Part shown: piece after piece, positions 14,390 through 20,821 of the stretch | How positions within the stretch are numbered: the first letter of the stretch is position 1 | How the letters are laid out: every line of letters starts with the position of its first letter | Virus record (IMG/VR): IMGVR_UViG_3300042337_000059 | Location: 1-24,509 of that record | DNA: 24,509 nucleotides | Strand: one strand, 5' to 3' | Source: a virus | Position numbers and translations under genes: made by a program | Notes under the pieces: generated by a model | Databases searched by the model: none | Told to the model about the DNA's origin: nothing | Seen by the model: the letters and a program-made list of their open reading frames with translations, nothing else

Positions 14390-14406
14390 TACATAGGAGC
14401 CTGCCC

Positions 14407-15168
14407 TTGAAAGTCCGTGTCGGCCAGGTTGAGCACGATCTTCGAGTCGAGGCGGCGTTCAGCGTGCCGCGTCTCGGCTTTCAGGACAACTTCTTCTGCA
14501 CCATGCAGAGCCTGCTGCCGCTGAACATTCGCCCTACCAAGTTCACGGGGGCATTCTGGGAACAGTGCCTAGATCGTGTCCTGCTGGACATGATTGAACG
14601 GACTGACTGGGTTCTAGTTGTCGATTTCGACAGCGTGTACGAGGCCGACACCATCCAGCGTCTGATGACGGCAGCCTTGATCAGCGGGTACGACGCCGTG
14701 GCCCCGCTGCAGACGAAGCGTGACGAGGGCGTGCCTATGTTCACGCCCGAGGGCCACGACGGCACCATTGGCACGGTGCAGCTGCCAAACGCATGGTTTG
14801 AGGCGGTAATTCAGCCCGTCGAAACTGCTCACTTTGGCTGCACGCTCATTCGCTCGTCAGCACTCAAGCGGACGGCAACGCCGTGGTTCCTGGGCACGCC
14901 CAGGCCCGATGGCCATTGGGGTGACGCACCAGCCGGCGAAGTGACACGGACAGACCCGGATATTCACTTCTGGCGTCAGTTCAAGGCCGCTGGCAACACG
15001 CTAGGTATTGCCCCGCAGGTGGCGATTGGCCACGCAGAACTCAAGTTCACCTGGCCGGGCCGGGATCTCAAGCCCGTCTACCAGAGCCCCAGCGACTACT
15101 GGAACAAGGGTGGCCGCAGGCCGCCCGAGGCGTGGGGCAGCATTGAACACGGGGAGATGAACGCATGA
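14407..15168 (+). CDS. Glycosyltransferase, GT-A/family 2-like
   Basis: This 253-aa protein starts at TTG 14407, with TAGGAG about 7-9 nt upstream; no ATG fits. A hydrophobic strand leads to D73-F-D75 (LVVDFDSVYEADTIQRLM), the DxD metal site of GT-A enzymes. Further conserved-looking parts are GYDAVAPLQ (about 98-106), HFGCTLIRSSAL (about 141-152) and DPDIHFWRQFKAAG, ending in a His (VAIGHAELKF), which match the acceptor and base positions of family 2 enzymes. It may glycosylate virion proteins such as the capsid or tail. Its location inside the structural operon, directly coupled to a small connector-like gene, supports a role on the virion, but this is inference. Confidence 0.72.
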   Translation: MKVRVGQVEHDLRVEAAFSVPRLGFQDNFFCTMQSLLPLNIRPTKFTGAFWEQCLDRVLLDMIERTDWVLVVDFDSVYEADTIQRLMTAALISGYDAVAPLQTKRDEGVPMFTPEGHDGTIGTVQLPNAWFEAVIQPVETAHFGCTLIRSSALKRTATPWFLGTPRPDGHWGDAPAGEVTRTDPDIHFWRQFKAAGNTLGIAPQVAIGHAELKFTWPGRDLKPVYQSPSDYWNKGGRRPPEAWGSIEHGEMNA

Positions 15169-15380
15169 GAGATGACCAATCCCGTATCCGTTTCGTTCGG
15201 CCCTACCAAGCGTACCGGCGTGGTGACGTGATCGTGATGGACAAGGGGCCAGCCAAGAGCCTTGTGCTGCATGGCTACGCCGTCAATCACGTCGAGGAGC
15301 AGCCCCTGCTCGAGGTAGCGACCGTTGAGCGCCGCGACGTTGAAACCGCAGACGCCCCGCGTAGGAGAAAGCGCCGATGA
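15165..15380 (+). CDS. Small hypothetical protein, 71 aa
   Basis: The ATG at 15165 overlaps the glycosyltransferase stop (ATGA). The body looks like a small beta barrel (IRFVRPYQAYRRGDVIVMDK, GPAKSLVLHGYAVNHVEE), and the end is strongly basic (APRRRKRR). Short proteins of this kind often lie between capsid and connector genes in HK97-type modules, with an unknown or head-completion role. The basic tail may touch DNA or RNA. It overlaps the next gene's start (ATGA). Confidence 0.6.
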   Translation: MRDDQSRIRFVRPYQAYRRGDVIVMDKGPAKSLVLHGYAVNHVEEQPLLEVATVERRDVETADAPRRRKRR

Positions 15381-16057
15381 GGTACCGCAGTTTGATTCGC
15401 AGCACGGAACCCGCCAGCAACCCCGTAACGCTGGCCGAGGCGAAGCTGCACCTACGCATCGACAACACCGACGACGATGCCTTGATTGGCAACCTTATCA
15501 CGGCGGCTACCCGCTGGGCTGAGGATTATTGCGACCGGACGTTTTGCAACACGCGGTGGCAGATGCGCGTGGACTCGTTCTACGGGGCCATCGGCTCGCC
15601 GGTGCAGTTTGGCTTGAAGGCGGACGGCAACAACATTGACGGCCGCCAAGGCACCGTGCCGCAGTTGGACTTGGAGTTGCCACGCCCGCCGATGGTGACG
15701 GCCGGAACGGCCACGGCCATCACGATCACGTACACGCCCGCTGTGAGCGGCACCACGGCCACGCTGGACTCCACGTCGTACCGGGTGGACCGCCAGGCCA
15801 CGCCGGGGGTTTGCCGCCCGCTGTACGGCCAGACGTGGCCCTCGCACCTTGTTGATCAGAACAGCGTCACGGTGACGTGGTGGGCTGGCTACTCGTCAGA
15901 CGGCACGAGCGTCCCGGCCCCGGTGAAGTCTGCTATTCTCCTGATCGTCTCGCAACTGTGGAGCAACCGTGACGCAGCCCAAGAGGCGGCCTTGAATGAG
16001 GTTCCGTTTGGCGTCAAAGCGATGCTCAACACGCTGCGGTGGGGGAGTTATTGCTGA
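15377..16057 (+). CDS. Head-tail connector, phiE125 gp8/HK97 gp6-like
   Basis: This 226-aa protein has the family start 'PVTLAEAKLHLRIDNTDDDALIGNLI', followed by 'AATRWAEDYCDRTFCNTRW', the N-terminal helical signature of the phiE125 gp8 / HK97 gp6-like adaptor family. The middle contains a strand-rich region ('TAITITYTPAVSG', 'SVTVTWWAGYSSDG'), and the end is helical (VKSAILLIVSQLWSNRDAA). Rings of this protein attach below the portal and link it to the head-closure protein. It is a little longer than HK97 gp6 because of the beta-region insertion seen in the phiE125-type subfamily. Confidence 0.85.
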   Translation: MRYRSLIRSTEPASNPVTLAEAKLHLRIDNTDDDALIGNLITAATRWAEDYCDRTFCNTRWQMRVDSFYGAIGSPVQFGLKADGNNIDGRQGTVPQLDLELPRPPMVTAGTATAITITYTPAVSGTTATLDSTSYRVDRQATPGVCRPLYGQTWPSHLVDQNSVTVTWWAGYSSDGTSVPAPVKSAILLIVSQLWSNRDAAQEAALNEVPFGVKAMLNTLRWGSYC

Positions 16058-16647
16058 TGATGCTTCCTGCTGGGAAAATGTGGACCCGCGTGACGATTCA
16101 GCAACCGTCTCCAACGGCAAACGAGGTTGGCGAGCCGGTGCTAACGTGGTCCACTTTTGCCACCGTGTGGGCCGACGTGCAGCCGCTGTCGGCTCGAGAA
16201 ACTGAGCGGTACGCCGAAGCCGTTGGATTCATGAGCCACAAGGTGCGGATTCGTTACCTCAACGGCCTTACGTCAGCCATGCGGATTGTGTACCGAAACA
16301 GAGTTCTGGAGATCGGCCAAATAACGGAACACGACAGGTTGGATTATCAGGAAATCGTCTGCACTGAAAAAAGAGACGCATCTTTCGTGCCTACTGTTCC
16401 TTCCGCTCCTGTGATTTACACGGCTAGGGATACGGAACTGATTCAATGGACAACTCCCAGTGACGGCGGCTCTGCTCTCACGGGGTACAAGCTCTACAGA
16501 AACGGCGTTCTGGTGGAGCCTGACGACCCAAACAATCCGTGGACCGAATCTAGTTCGGACACGTATGTAGTCGGTTCCGTGATGCAAGTCCGCGCCGTGA
16601 ACGCCGTTGGGGATGGACCGCTTTCAGATCCGGTAACGGTGGCATAA
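16057..16647 (+). CDS. Head closure protein fused to fibronectin type III domain
   Basis: I start this 196-aa protein at ATG 16057, one base overlapping the connector stop, with GGGGGAG at 16041-16047. Residues about 7-105 match the SPP1 gp16-like head-tail joining family (PF05521): 'RVTIQQPSPTANEVGEPVLTW', 'VWADVQPLSARETERYAE', 'HKVRIRYLNGL' and 'VLEIGQITEHDRLDYQEIV'. Residues about 113-196 are an added FN3 domain with its landmarks PSAPVI, I-Q-W-T-P-S-D-G, TGYKLYRNG, and MQVRAVNAVGDGPLS. The FN3 stretch looks lower in GC than the flanks. Head closure plugs the connector after packaging; the FN3 module probably projects outside and may stick to carbohydrate or the cell surface. Confidence 0.85.
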   Translation: MMLPAGKMWTRVTIQQPSPTANEVGEPVLTWSTFATVWADVQPLSARETERYAEAVGFMSHKVRIRYLNGLTSAMRIVYRNRVLEIGQITEHDRLDYQEIVCTEKRDASFVPTVPSAPVIYTARDTELIQWTTPSDGGSALTGYKLYRNGVLVEPDDPNNPWTESSSDTYVVGSVMQVRAVNAVGDGPLSDPVTVA

Positions 16648-16657
16648 GGAACACGCC

Positions 16658-17080
16658 ATGAGCCTGCCCGAAGCCCCAGAAGCATTTCTGTACGCACGCC
16701 TGACGAGCCGCACGGCCGTCTCTTCTCTCATTAGCACGCGCGTGTACCCGCTGATTGCCCCACAGGGCGCGCCGCTGCCGCTCGTTGTGTATCAACGCAC
16801 TGCGGTGGAGCGTCCCCAGTCGCTTGCTGGCAACGTCGGCAACCCCGTGGTGACGCTGCAGCTGACCACCTACGGCACGTCGTACACGTCGGTAAAGTCG
16901 ATTGCTCGAGCGGTACGCCTGGCGGTGGATGGCTGGACTGGCACGACGGCAGGCGTGACGATCCAGCGGAGCACGTTGCAGAGCGAGGCTGACGGCGTGG
17001 ACTTGCCCGCCGATGACCAGATGCTGCCGTACTACTCAGTGGTGCAGTCGTTTCAGTTTCGCATCAACGAGGCGACGTAA
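16658..17080 (+). CDS. Tail terminator / DUF3168-like protein
   Basis: This 140-aa protein has AAGGA 7 nt before its ATG. It fits the DUF3168 tail-completion family: N-terminal 'EAFLYARLTSRTAVSSLISTRVYPLIAPQG' (in sections), a 'PLVVYQRT' strand, then 'TLQLTTYGTSYTSVKSIARAVRLAVDG' and a C-terminal 'YYSVVQSFQFRINE' strand. Hexamers of this family cap the tail tube and dock to the head. It follows head closure as expected. The next gene overlaps its stop (TAATG). Confidence 0.78.
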   Translation: MSLPEAPEAFLYARLTSRTAVSSLISTRVYPLIAPQGAPLPLVVYQRTAVERPQSLAGNVGNPVVTLQLTTYGTSYTSVKSIARAVRLAVDGWTGTTAGVTIQRSTLQSEADGVDLPADDQMLPYYSVVQSFQFRINEAT

Positions 17081-17532
17081 TGGCCCGCCAAGTCACGTTC
17101 AAGATCAACACGACGCAGAAAGATGCCCGCTGGCTCAAAGAGAAAGCGTTGGCGGACGCCTTTCAGGTTGAGCCGTCTGAGGTGGTGGAGGCCGTAGAGC
17201 ACGCACTGCAGCCTGCACTGTGGGCTCTTCGCAAGAACGTCTTAGCGGCTAAGGTTCGCACTGGCAGGCTGCGTTCATCGCCTGGGACTGTGGTGCGGAA
17301 ATATGGCGGCAAGTCCCGGCTGACGGTTGTGGGGCTTGTTGGCTACAAGTCGGGCGTGGCCCCGCACAGCCCGTATCTGGAACTTGGCACGCCCCCTCGT
17401 GCCGGGCGTGGCAAAGTCGTGGCCCGCCGGTTTGCGTGGCTGGCCTACTACCAAAACAAGGCGGCCATGAAGGCAACCCTTCAAGCCAACCTTGAAGCCG
17501 TCATGCAGAATGCCATAGACGGCGTGGAGTAA
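17080..17532 (+). CDS. HK97 gp10-like minor tail / completion protein
   Basis: This 150-aa protein starts at an ATG that overlaps the previous stop by one base. The centre contains 'VRTGRLRSSPGTVV' and 'GVAPHSPYLELGTPPRAG', the typical 'TG-x-L-x-x-S ... H-x-x-x-L-E-x-G-T' signature of the HK97 gp10 family (PF04883). These proteins act at the head-tail joint or tail completion. In many phages this gene precedes the DUF3168 gene; here the order is reversed. The N-terminal half is helical and charged. Confidence 0.8.
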   Translation: MARQVTFKINTTQKDARWLKEKALADAFQVEPSEVVEAVEHALQPALWALRKNVLAAKVRTGRLRSSPGTVVRKYGGKSRLTVVGLVGYKSGVAPHSPYLELGTPPRAGRGKVVARRFAWLAYYQNKAAMKATLQANLEAVMQNAIDGVE

Positions 17533-17544
17533 CTGCAAGGGGTG

Positions 17545-17596
17545 CCTATTGGTCGCCTAGTTTGTGAATAGGGCTTGCCGCCCATAACTCACTAGG
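17545..17596 (+). promoter_or_regulatory. Structured leader of the tail-tube genes
   Basis: This 74-nt gap holds two mutually exclusive pairings. CCTATT (17545-17550) can pair with AATAGG (17567-17572). CCTAGT (17556-17561) can instead pair with ACTAGG (17591-17596), enclosing GGGC-TTGCC-GCCC (17571-17583). The last pairing covers the start of the AGGAGAGG Shine-Dalgarno. This could be a simple translation control or chance; the arms are short. Confidence 0.3.
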
Positions 17597-17606
17597 AGAG
17601 GCCACG

Positions 17607-17933
17607 ATGGCAACTGATTCGCAGGGCAATAGCTTTGTCTTTGCTAGCTCGACGTACACCGTCACGAGCGTCACCGTCACGCCCGGCGGCGATCTGCTGG
17701 ACGAGTCGCACCTGGGCCTTGCCACCGGTGCGGGGCGACGATACCAGACCCCGGCGCTCAAGGATGACGAGATCAGCATGGAGGCCCTCGGCACCTCAAC
17801 CGTGGCGGTTGGCACTAGCGGCAATCTCGTGTTTGCCAGCACGACGTACACCGCCATCTGTGCGAGCTCGAGCGTGGCCTACGCCGTTGGTGAGTTGGTC
17901 AAGCAGTCCCTGACGTTCAAGGTTCGTTCATAG
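17607..17933 (+). CDS. Tail-tube-like protein 1
   Basis: This 108-aa protein has an excellent Shine-Dalgarno (AGGAGAGG). The sequence is beta-rich: 'GNSFVFASSTYTVTSVTVTP', 'DLLDESHLGLATGAG', 'RRYQTPALKDDEISMEALG', and it ends 'LVKQSLTFKVRS'. The 'D-x-x-D-x-(T/S)-H/x-L ... D-D-x-E-I-S-M' layout is typical of small siphovirus tail-tube proteins, which stack as hexamers around the tape measure. The position after tail completion and before the tail chaperone fits. The family is inferred from layout, not from a specific match. Confidence 0.6.
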   Translation: MATDSQGNSFVFASSTYTVTSVTVTPGGDLLDESHLGLATGAGRRYQTPALKDDEISMEALGTSTVAVGTSGNLVFASTTYTAICASSSVAYAVGELVKQSLTFKVRS

Positions 17934-17945
17934 CCGAGGGACGGC

Positions 17946-18299
17946 ATGGCGAACGTCTCGCAGGGCACGACCGTCACCTGGAAAAGCACTGCGCTTTCTG
18001 AGGTGATTTCTATTTCCGTGGACGGCGTGTCTGCGGACGTTGTTGAGATAACGCCCAGGAGCTACCAAGGGCGCGACAAGCGTTTCAAGTCCGCAGACGG
18101 CGACTATGGCACCATCACCGTGCGATGCCGTGGCACAGCGGCAATGAATACGTCGTACGTCACGACCACGGGCTTACTTTCCATCACGGCCCCCGGCGCG
18201 TCGTTCTCTTCTAGCAAGAGCATCCTTCAATCGCTTGCGTGGAATGCTAGCGTGGGTGAACTGCAGGAGTGGACCGCTGTATTCAAGATTACGGAGTAG
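17946..18299 (+). CDS. Tail-tube-like protein 2
   Basis: This 117-aa protein follows the previous gene after 12 nt. It has the same layout: 'GTTVTWKSTALSEVISISVD', 'GVSADVVEITPRSYQG', 'RDKRFKSADGDYGTITVRC' and a closing strand 'WTAVFKITE'. It therefore looks like a diverged tandem copy of the first tail-tube-like gene. In tube proteins of this type the 'S-x-D-V-V-E-I-T' strand is a usual landmark. One copy may be the main tube subunit and the other a tip or connector variant. Its stop is followed at once by the chaperone gene, with GGAG at 18293-18296. Confidence 0.62.
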   Translation: MANVSQGTTVTWKSTALSEVISISVDGVSADVVEITPRSYQGRDKRFKSADGDYGTITVRCRGTAAMNTSYVTTTGLLSITAPGASFSSSKSILQSLAWNASVGELQEWTAVFKITE

Positions 18300-18301
18300 C
18301 C

Positions 18302-18649
18302 ATGCCGTCTCTGACAAAAGACCAGATTCTTGCCGCTGACGATTTGGGAATGCTCAAGCTCACTGTGCCCGAATGGGGTGGTGATGTGTACGTGAGAGTT
18401 ATGAGCGTGGGAGAGCGTGACGCCTACGAAAACGAATGGATGCGAAAGAAGGAAACGGGCGTTGACGATTTCCGCTCCAAGTTTCTAGTGCGGTGCCTTG
18501 TGGACGATAAGGGCAACCGGCTCTTTGACAACGGCGACGTTGCGAAGCTGGCGGCAAAGTCTGCCAAGGTTGTGAATCGCGTTTGGCAGGCCGCCATGGA
18601 ACACAACAACCTTTCCGATGAGTCGATTGAGGAACTGGCAAAAAACTGA
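18302..18649 (+). CDS. Tail assembly chaperone (G-like)
   Basis: This 115-aa protein starts at ATG 18302 with GGAG 6 nt upstream; a longer start at 18269 lies inside the tail-tube gene. The sequence 'LTKDQILAADDLGMLKLTVPEWGGDVYVRVM' (in parts), 'GERDAYENEWMRK', 'FLVRCLVDDKGNRLFDNGDVAKLAAKSA' and the final 'LSDESIEELAKN' follow a widespread siphovirus tail assembly chaperone family placed just before the tape measure. It binds the tape measure and recruits tube subunits, and is absent from the virion. Its last codons contain the slippery site described separately, giving a minor GT-type fusion. Confidence 0.87.
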   Translation: MPSLTKDQILAADDLGMLKLTVPEWGGDVYVRVMSVGERDAYENEWMRKKETGVDDFRSKFLVRCLVDDKGNRLFDNGDVAKLAAKSAKVVNRVWQAAMEHNNLSDESIEELAKN

Positions 18650-18668
18650 GAGCCCGGCCAGACCGGGC
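18640..18668 (+). promoter_or_regulatory. Programmed -1 ribosomal frameshift signal
   Basis: The zero-frame codons GCA AAA AAC end the chaperone before its TGA (18647-18649). They contain the heptamer A_AAA_AAC (18640-18646), one of the classical -1 slippery sites. After a 5-nt spacer comes a perfect GC stem: GCCCGG (18652-18657), loop CCAGA, CCGGGC (18663-18668). The -1 frame has its own stop at 18628-18630, so a shift must occur in 18631-18649, exactly where the heptamer lies. After slipping, reading continues CTG AGA GCC from 18646. Confidence 0.9.
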
Positions 18669-18954
18669 CTTCCTGTTTCGTTTGGCGTTAGCGACTGGCT
18701 GGAGTTGGGAATACGTCAACGCGATGCCGGTGACGTTGCTGAGAGAGTGGATGGCGTTCGATAGGTACGTGGAGCCGTTTGGCAGGGAGTGGCAGCAGAC
18801 TGGAACGCTGGCGGCGTTGACGATAGCCCCGCACGTCAAAGGCAGGACACCAAAACCGGAAGACTTTATGCCGATTCGTCGGCCGCCGATGACAGGTGCT
18901 GAGATTGCCGCAGAGCTCGGAAAGCTAAGACCGCAGAACAATGGCCAAACTTGA
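18646..18954 (+). CDS. Tail assembly chaperone frameshift extension (T-like part of GT)
   Basis: This -1 frame carries about 102 residues, read as an extension of the 115-aa chaperone to give a fusion of about 217 aa. The extension begins LRARPDRAFLFRLALATG, then WSWEYVNAMPVTLLREWMAF, the standard sequence style of siphovirus T-domains, where a 'R-L-A-L-A-x-G' helix precedes an 'L-x-E-W-x-A-F' helix. The first possible independent start (TTG 18682) would cut off the conserved helix and lacks a Shine-Dalgarno, so expression by frameshift is preferred. It overlaps the tape measure start by 14 nt. Confidence 0.88.
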   Translation: MRARPDRAFLFRLALATGWSWEYVNAMPVTLLREWMAFDRYVEPFGREWQQTGTLAALTIAPHVKGRTPKPEDFMPIRRPPMTGAEIAAELGKLRPQNNGQT

Positions 18955-20821
18955 CCTAGCATTTCAGCTGAGCGCGAACGCCGATGGCGTAGCAGCCGGC
19001 GTTGCGCAGGCAGACCGCGAGTTGGCCAAGGTTGGGGCCAGTGCAAAGGCCACGGCTGCTGAGTTTCGCCAGGCGGCGAAGATCACGGCGGAACTGCGGA
19101 CGCCCGCCGAGAAATACGCCGACACGATCGGCAAGCTCGACGCGATGATGCAGAAAGGCATTCTGTCGCAAGAAGTCTACGGCAGGGCCGTTGCCAAGGC
19201 CGACGCAGAACTCAAGGCGGCCACCTCGAGCACCGACCATATGGCCCGAGCGGCCAGCGTCACTGAGCGAGTCGTGAACGGTCTGAGTGGTGCGATTGGC
19301 GGTATTGGCAATGCCACCAAGAGCGTGGCGGATGCTGGCGTGAGCGTCATTGCGTTTGGCAAAGACATCGCGTGGACGTACACCCAATGGCGAGTGCTCA
19401 GTGCCATTCGTAATCCTGCTGGGCTCAAGGATTTTGCCATCAGTGCCTTTAAGGGTGCCATGGCCGCCCGCACGATGATTCTGGCCGCCAAGGCTCTTGG
19501 CGTCGGCCTGGCCCTTAGTGGAGGTGCCGCTGGAACTACTGCAGCTGCTGTGCTGGGGCTGAGCAATCCGCTCATCGGCGGTGCCTTGCTGGCGATCAAT
19601 CTCGGCAAGGCGTTTCTGAACGCAAAGGACCGAGCCTTTGAGATGGCAGCCGGAATCACTGCCGGTACCGTCGCGTTGGAATCGCTGAACGCTGAGCTTG
19701 GCCAGGTGCAGGCCCAGCAGGTGGACAACCTAGCCTTTGCCATGGAAGAGGCGACTGCTGCCGGCGAACGCTCTGAGAGTGCATTCGCGGGGCTGGCTGA
19801 TGTGTTCGTGACGCCTTTCATCGGAGCCTTTGCAGCCGTTCAATCCGGACTTGCTGGCTTTACGGACGGGATCAGCGGCGTCATCGAGGGCATCACGTCG
19901 ATTCTGTCGCCAATCGCTCAAGCATTTGCACCAGTGGCCACGCTCCTTGGAACGGTTGTCGAAGGCGTGCTGAAGCTTATTGGAGTGCTGGGGGAAGCTC
20001 TTGGCATTGTGCTGAAGGTGGCCGGAGCGGTTGTGCAAACTTTCCTTTCGCCGTTCATCGTCGGGCTCACAAATGTCGTGGAAGCCATCCGCAGCGGGAT
20101 GAATGCGGCCTTTGGCTACATCGGGGACCAGATTGATTGGGCCAGTCAGAAGATTAAGGACTTCTACGCCTTCATGTCGAAGGTGCCAATCATCGGCCGG
20201 GCGTTCTCTGGTGGTAGCAGTCCTGCCGCTGGTGCTGCGGCGGATGCTGCTGCGGCTGGAGGCTCTTCTGAAACAAAAGACACCCTTGATGCAGACTTGG
20301 AGATTTACAAGGCAAGGCTGGCCAATCAACAGGCTCTTGCCGATGCAGACCAAAAGGCTGCCCAAGACCGCATGGACATGGAGCAGAAAATCTTTGAGGC
20401 ACAGCGAGCCAACGAAGAATCAATCGTCGCCGCACGCAAGAAAGCGGAGCAAGAGAAGTTTGACTTTGAAATGAATCTGCTTGCTGCTCAGCGAGAGAAC
20501 GAGCAGAAGCTGATTGAAGCAGACCGGAAACGGGCAGAGGACGCCGCTGCCGTTGACGAGAAGATGGCCGGCAAGCAAGGCGACGTTGACGCGATCGTGG
20601 CTGAGCGTCAGTCGGCCCTTGGCGGCAAGTCCAACGAAGCCTTGAAGGCCAGCGACGTTCGCTCTAGCGAGGGTATGGCCCAGTTCCTGGCCTTAGCATC
20701 GGGCCGCGAAGATCCCGCCATTGCTGAGTACCGCAAACAGACTCAGAAGCTTGACGAGATCCGTGGCGAGCTTCGGGCCTTGCAGCAGGAAAAGGTAGAC
20801 ATCCTAGGAGCAGCCGCGTAA
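18941..20821 (+). CDS. Tape measure protein
   Basis: This 626-aa protein is the largest in the block. The N-terminus 'AKLDLAFQLSANADGVAAGV' and a helical region with repeated heptads fit a tape measure. Hydrophobic, Gly/Ala-rich segments at about residues 175-228 and 310-385 could insert in the host membrane during DNA ejection. A Ser/Gly/Ala linker (about 420-445) leads to a coiled coil with three tandem repeats of 27-29 residues (452-478, 479-507, 508-536) sharing 'D-x-E-x-x-x-x-x-A-x-R-x-N-E-x'. The usual 1.5 angstrom per residue gives a tail of about 94 nm. It overlaps the chaperone extension and, by TAATG, the next tail gene. Confidence 0.92.
   Translation: MAKLDLAFQLSANADGVAAGVAQADRELAKVGASAKATAAEFRQAAKITAELRTPAEKYADTIGKLDAMMQKGILSQEVYGRAVAKADAELKAATSSTDHMARAASVTERVVNGLSGAIGGIGNATKSVADAGVSVIAFGKDIAWTYTQWRVLSAIRNPAGLKDFAISAFKGAMAARTMILAAKALGVGLALSGGAAGTTAAAVLGLSNPLIGGALLAINLGKAFLNAKDRAFEMAAGITAGTVALESLNAELGQVQAQQVDNLAFAMEEATAAGERSESAFAGLADVFVTPFIGAFAAVQSGLAGFTDGISGVIEGITSILSPIAQAFAPVATLLGTVVEGVLKLIGVLGEALGIVLKVAGAVVQTFLSPFIVGLTNVVEAIRSGMNAAFGYIGDQIDWASQKIKDFYAFMSKVPIIGRAFSGGSSPAAGAAADAAAAGGSSETKDTLDADLEIYKARLANQQALADADQKAAQDRMDMEQKIFEAQRANEESIVAARKKAEQEKFDFEMNLLAAQRENEQKLIEADRKRAEDAAAVDEKMAGKQGDVDAIVAERQSALGGKSNEALKASDVRSSEGMAQFLALASGREDPAIAEYRKQTQKLDEIRGELRALQQEKVDILGAAA
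20294..20548 (+). repeat. Three tandem coiled-coil repeats in the tape measure gene
   Basis: Residues 452-536 of the tape measure fall into three consecutive units of 27, 29 and 29 residues. Each begins with Asp-hydrophobic-Glu (DLE, DME, DFE), then A-x-x-A/E-N-E/Q and an A-(D/R)-x-K-x-A stretch. Repeat units in tape measures can change tail length by whole steps. The DNA copies have diverged, so this is an old duplication. Confidence 0.6.

Noticed and set aside
18682-18954. Independent 90-aa gene starting at TTG 18682
   Set aside because: No Shine-Dalgarno, and it would lose the conserved start of the T-domain; the frameshift signal explains expression.
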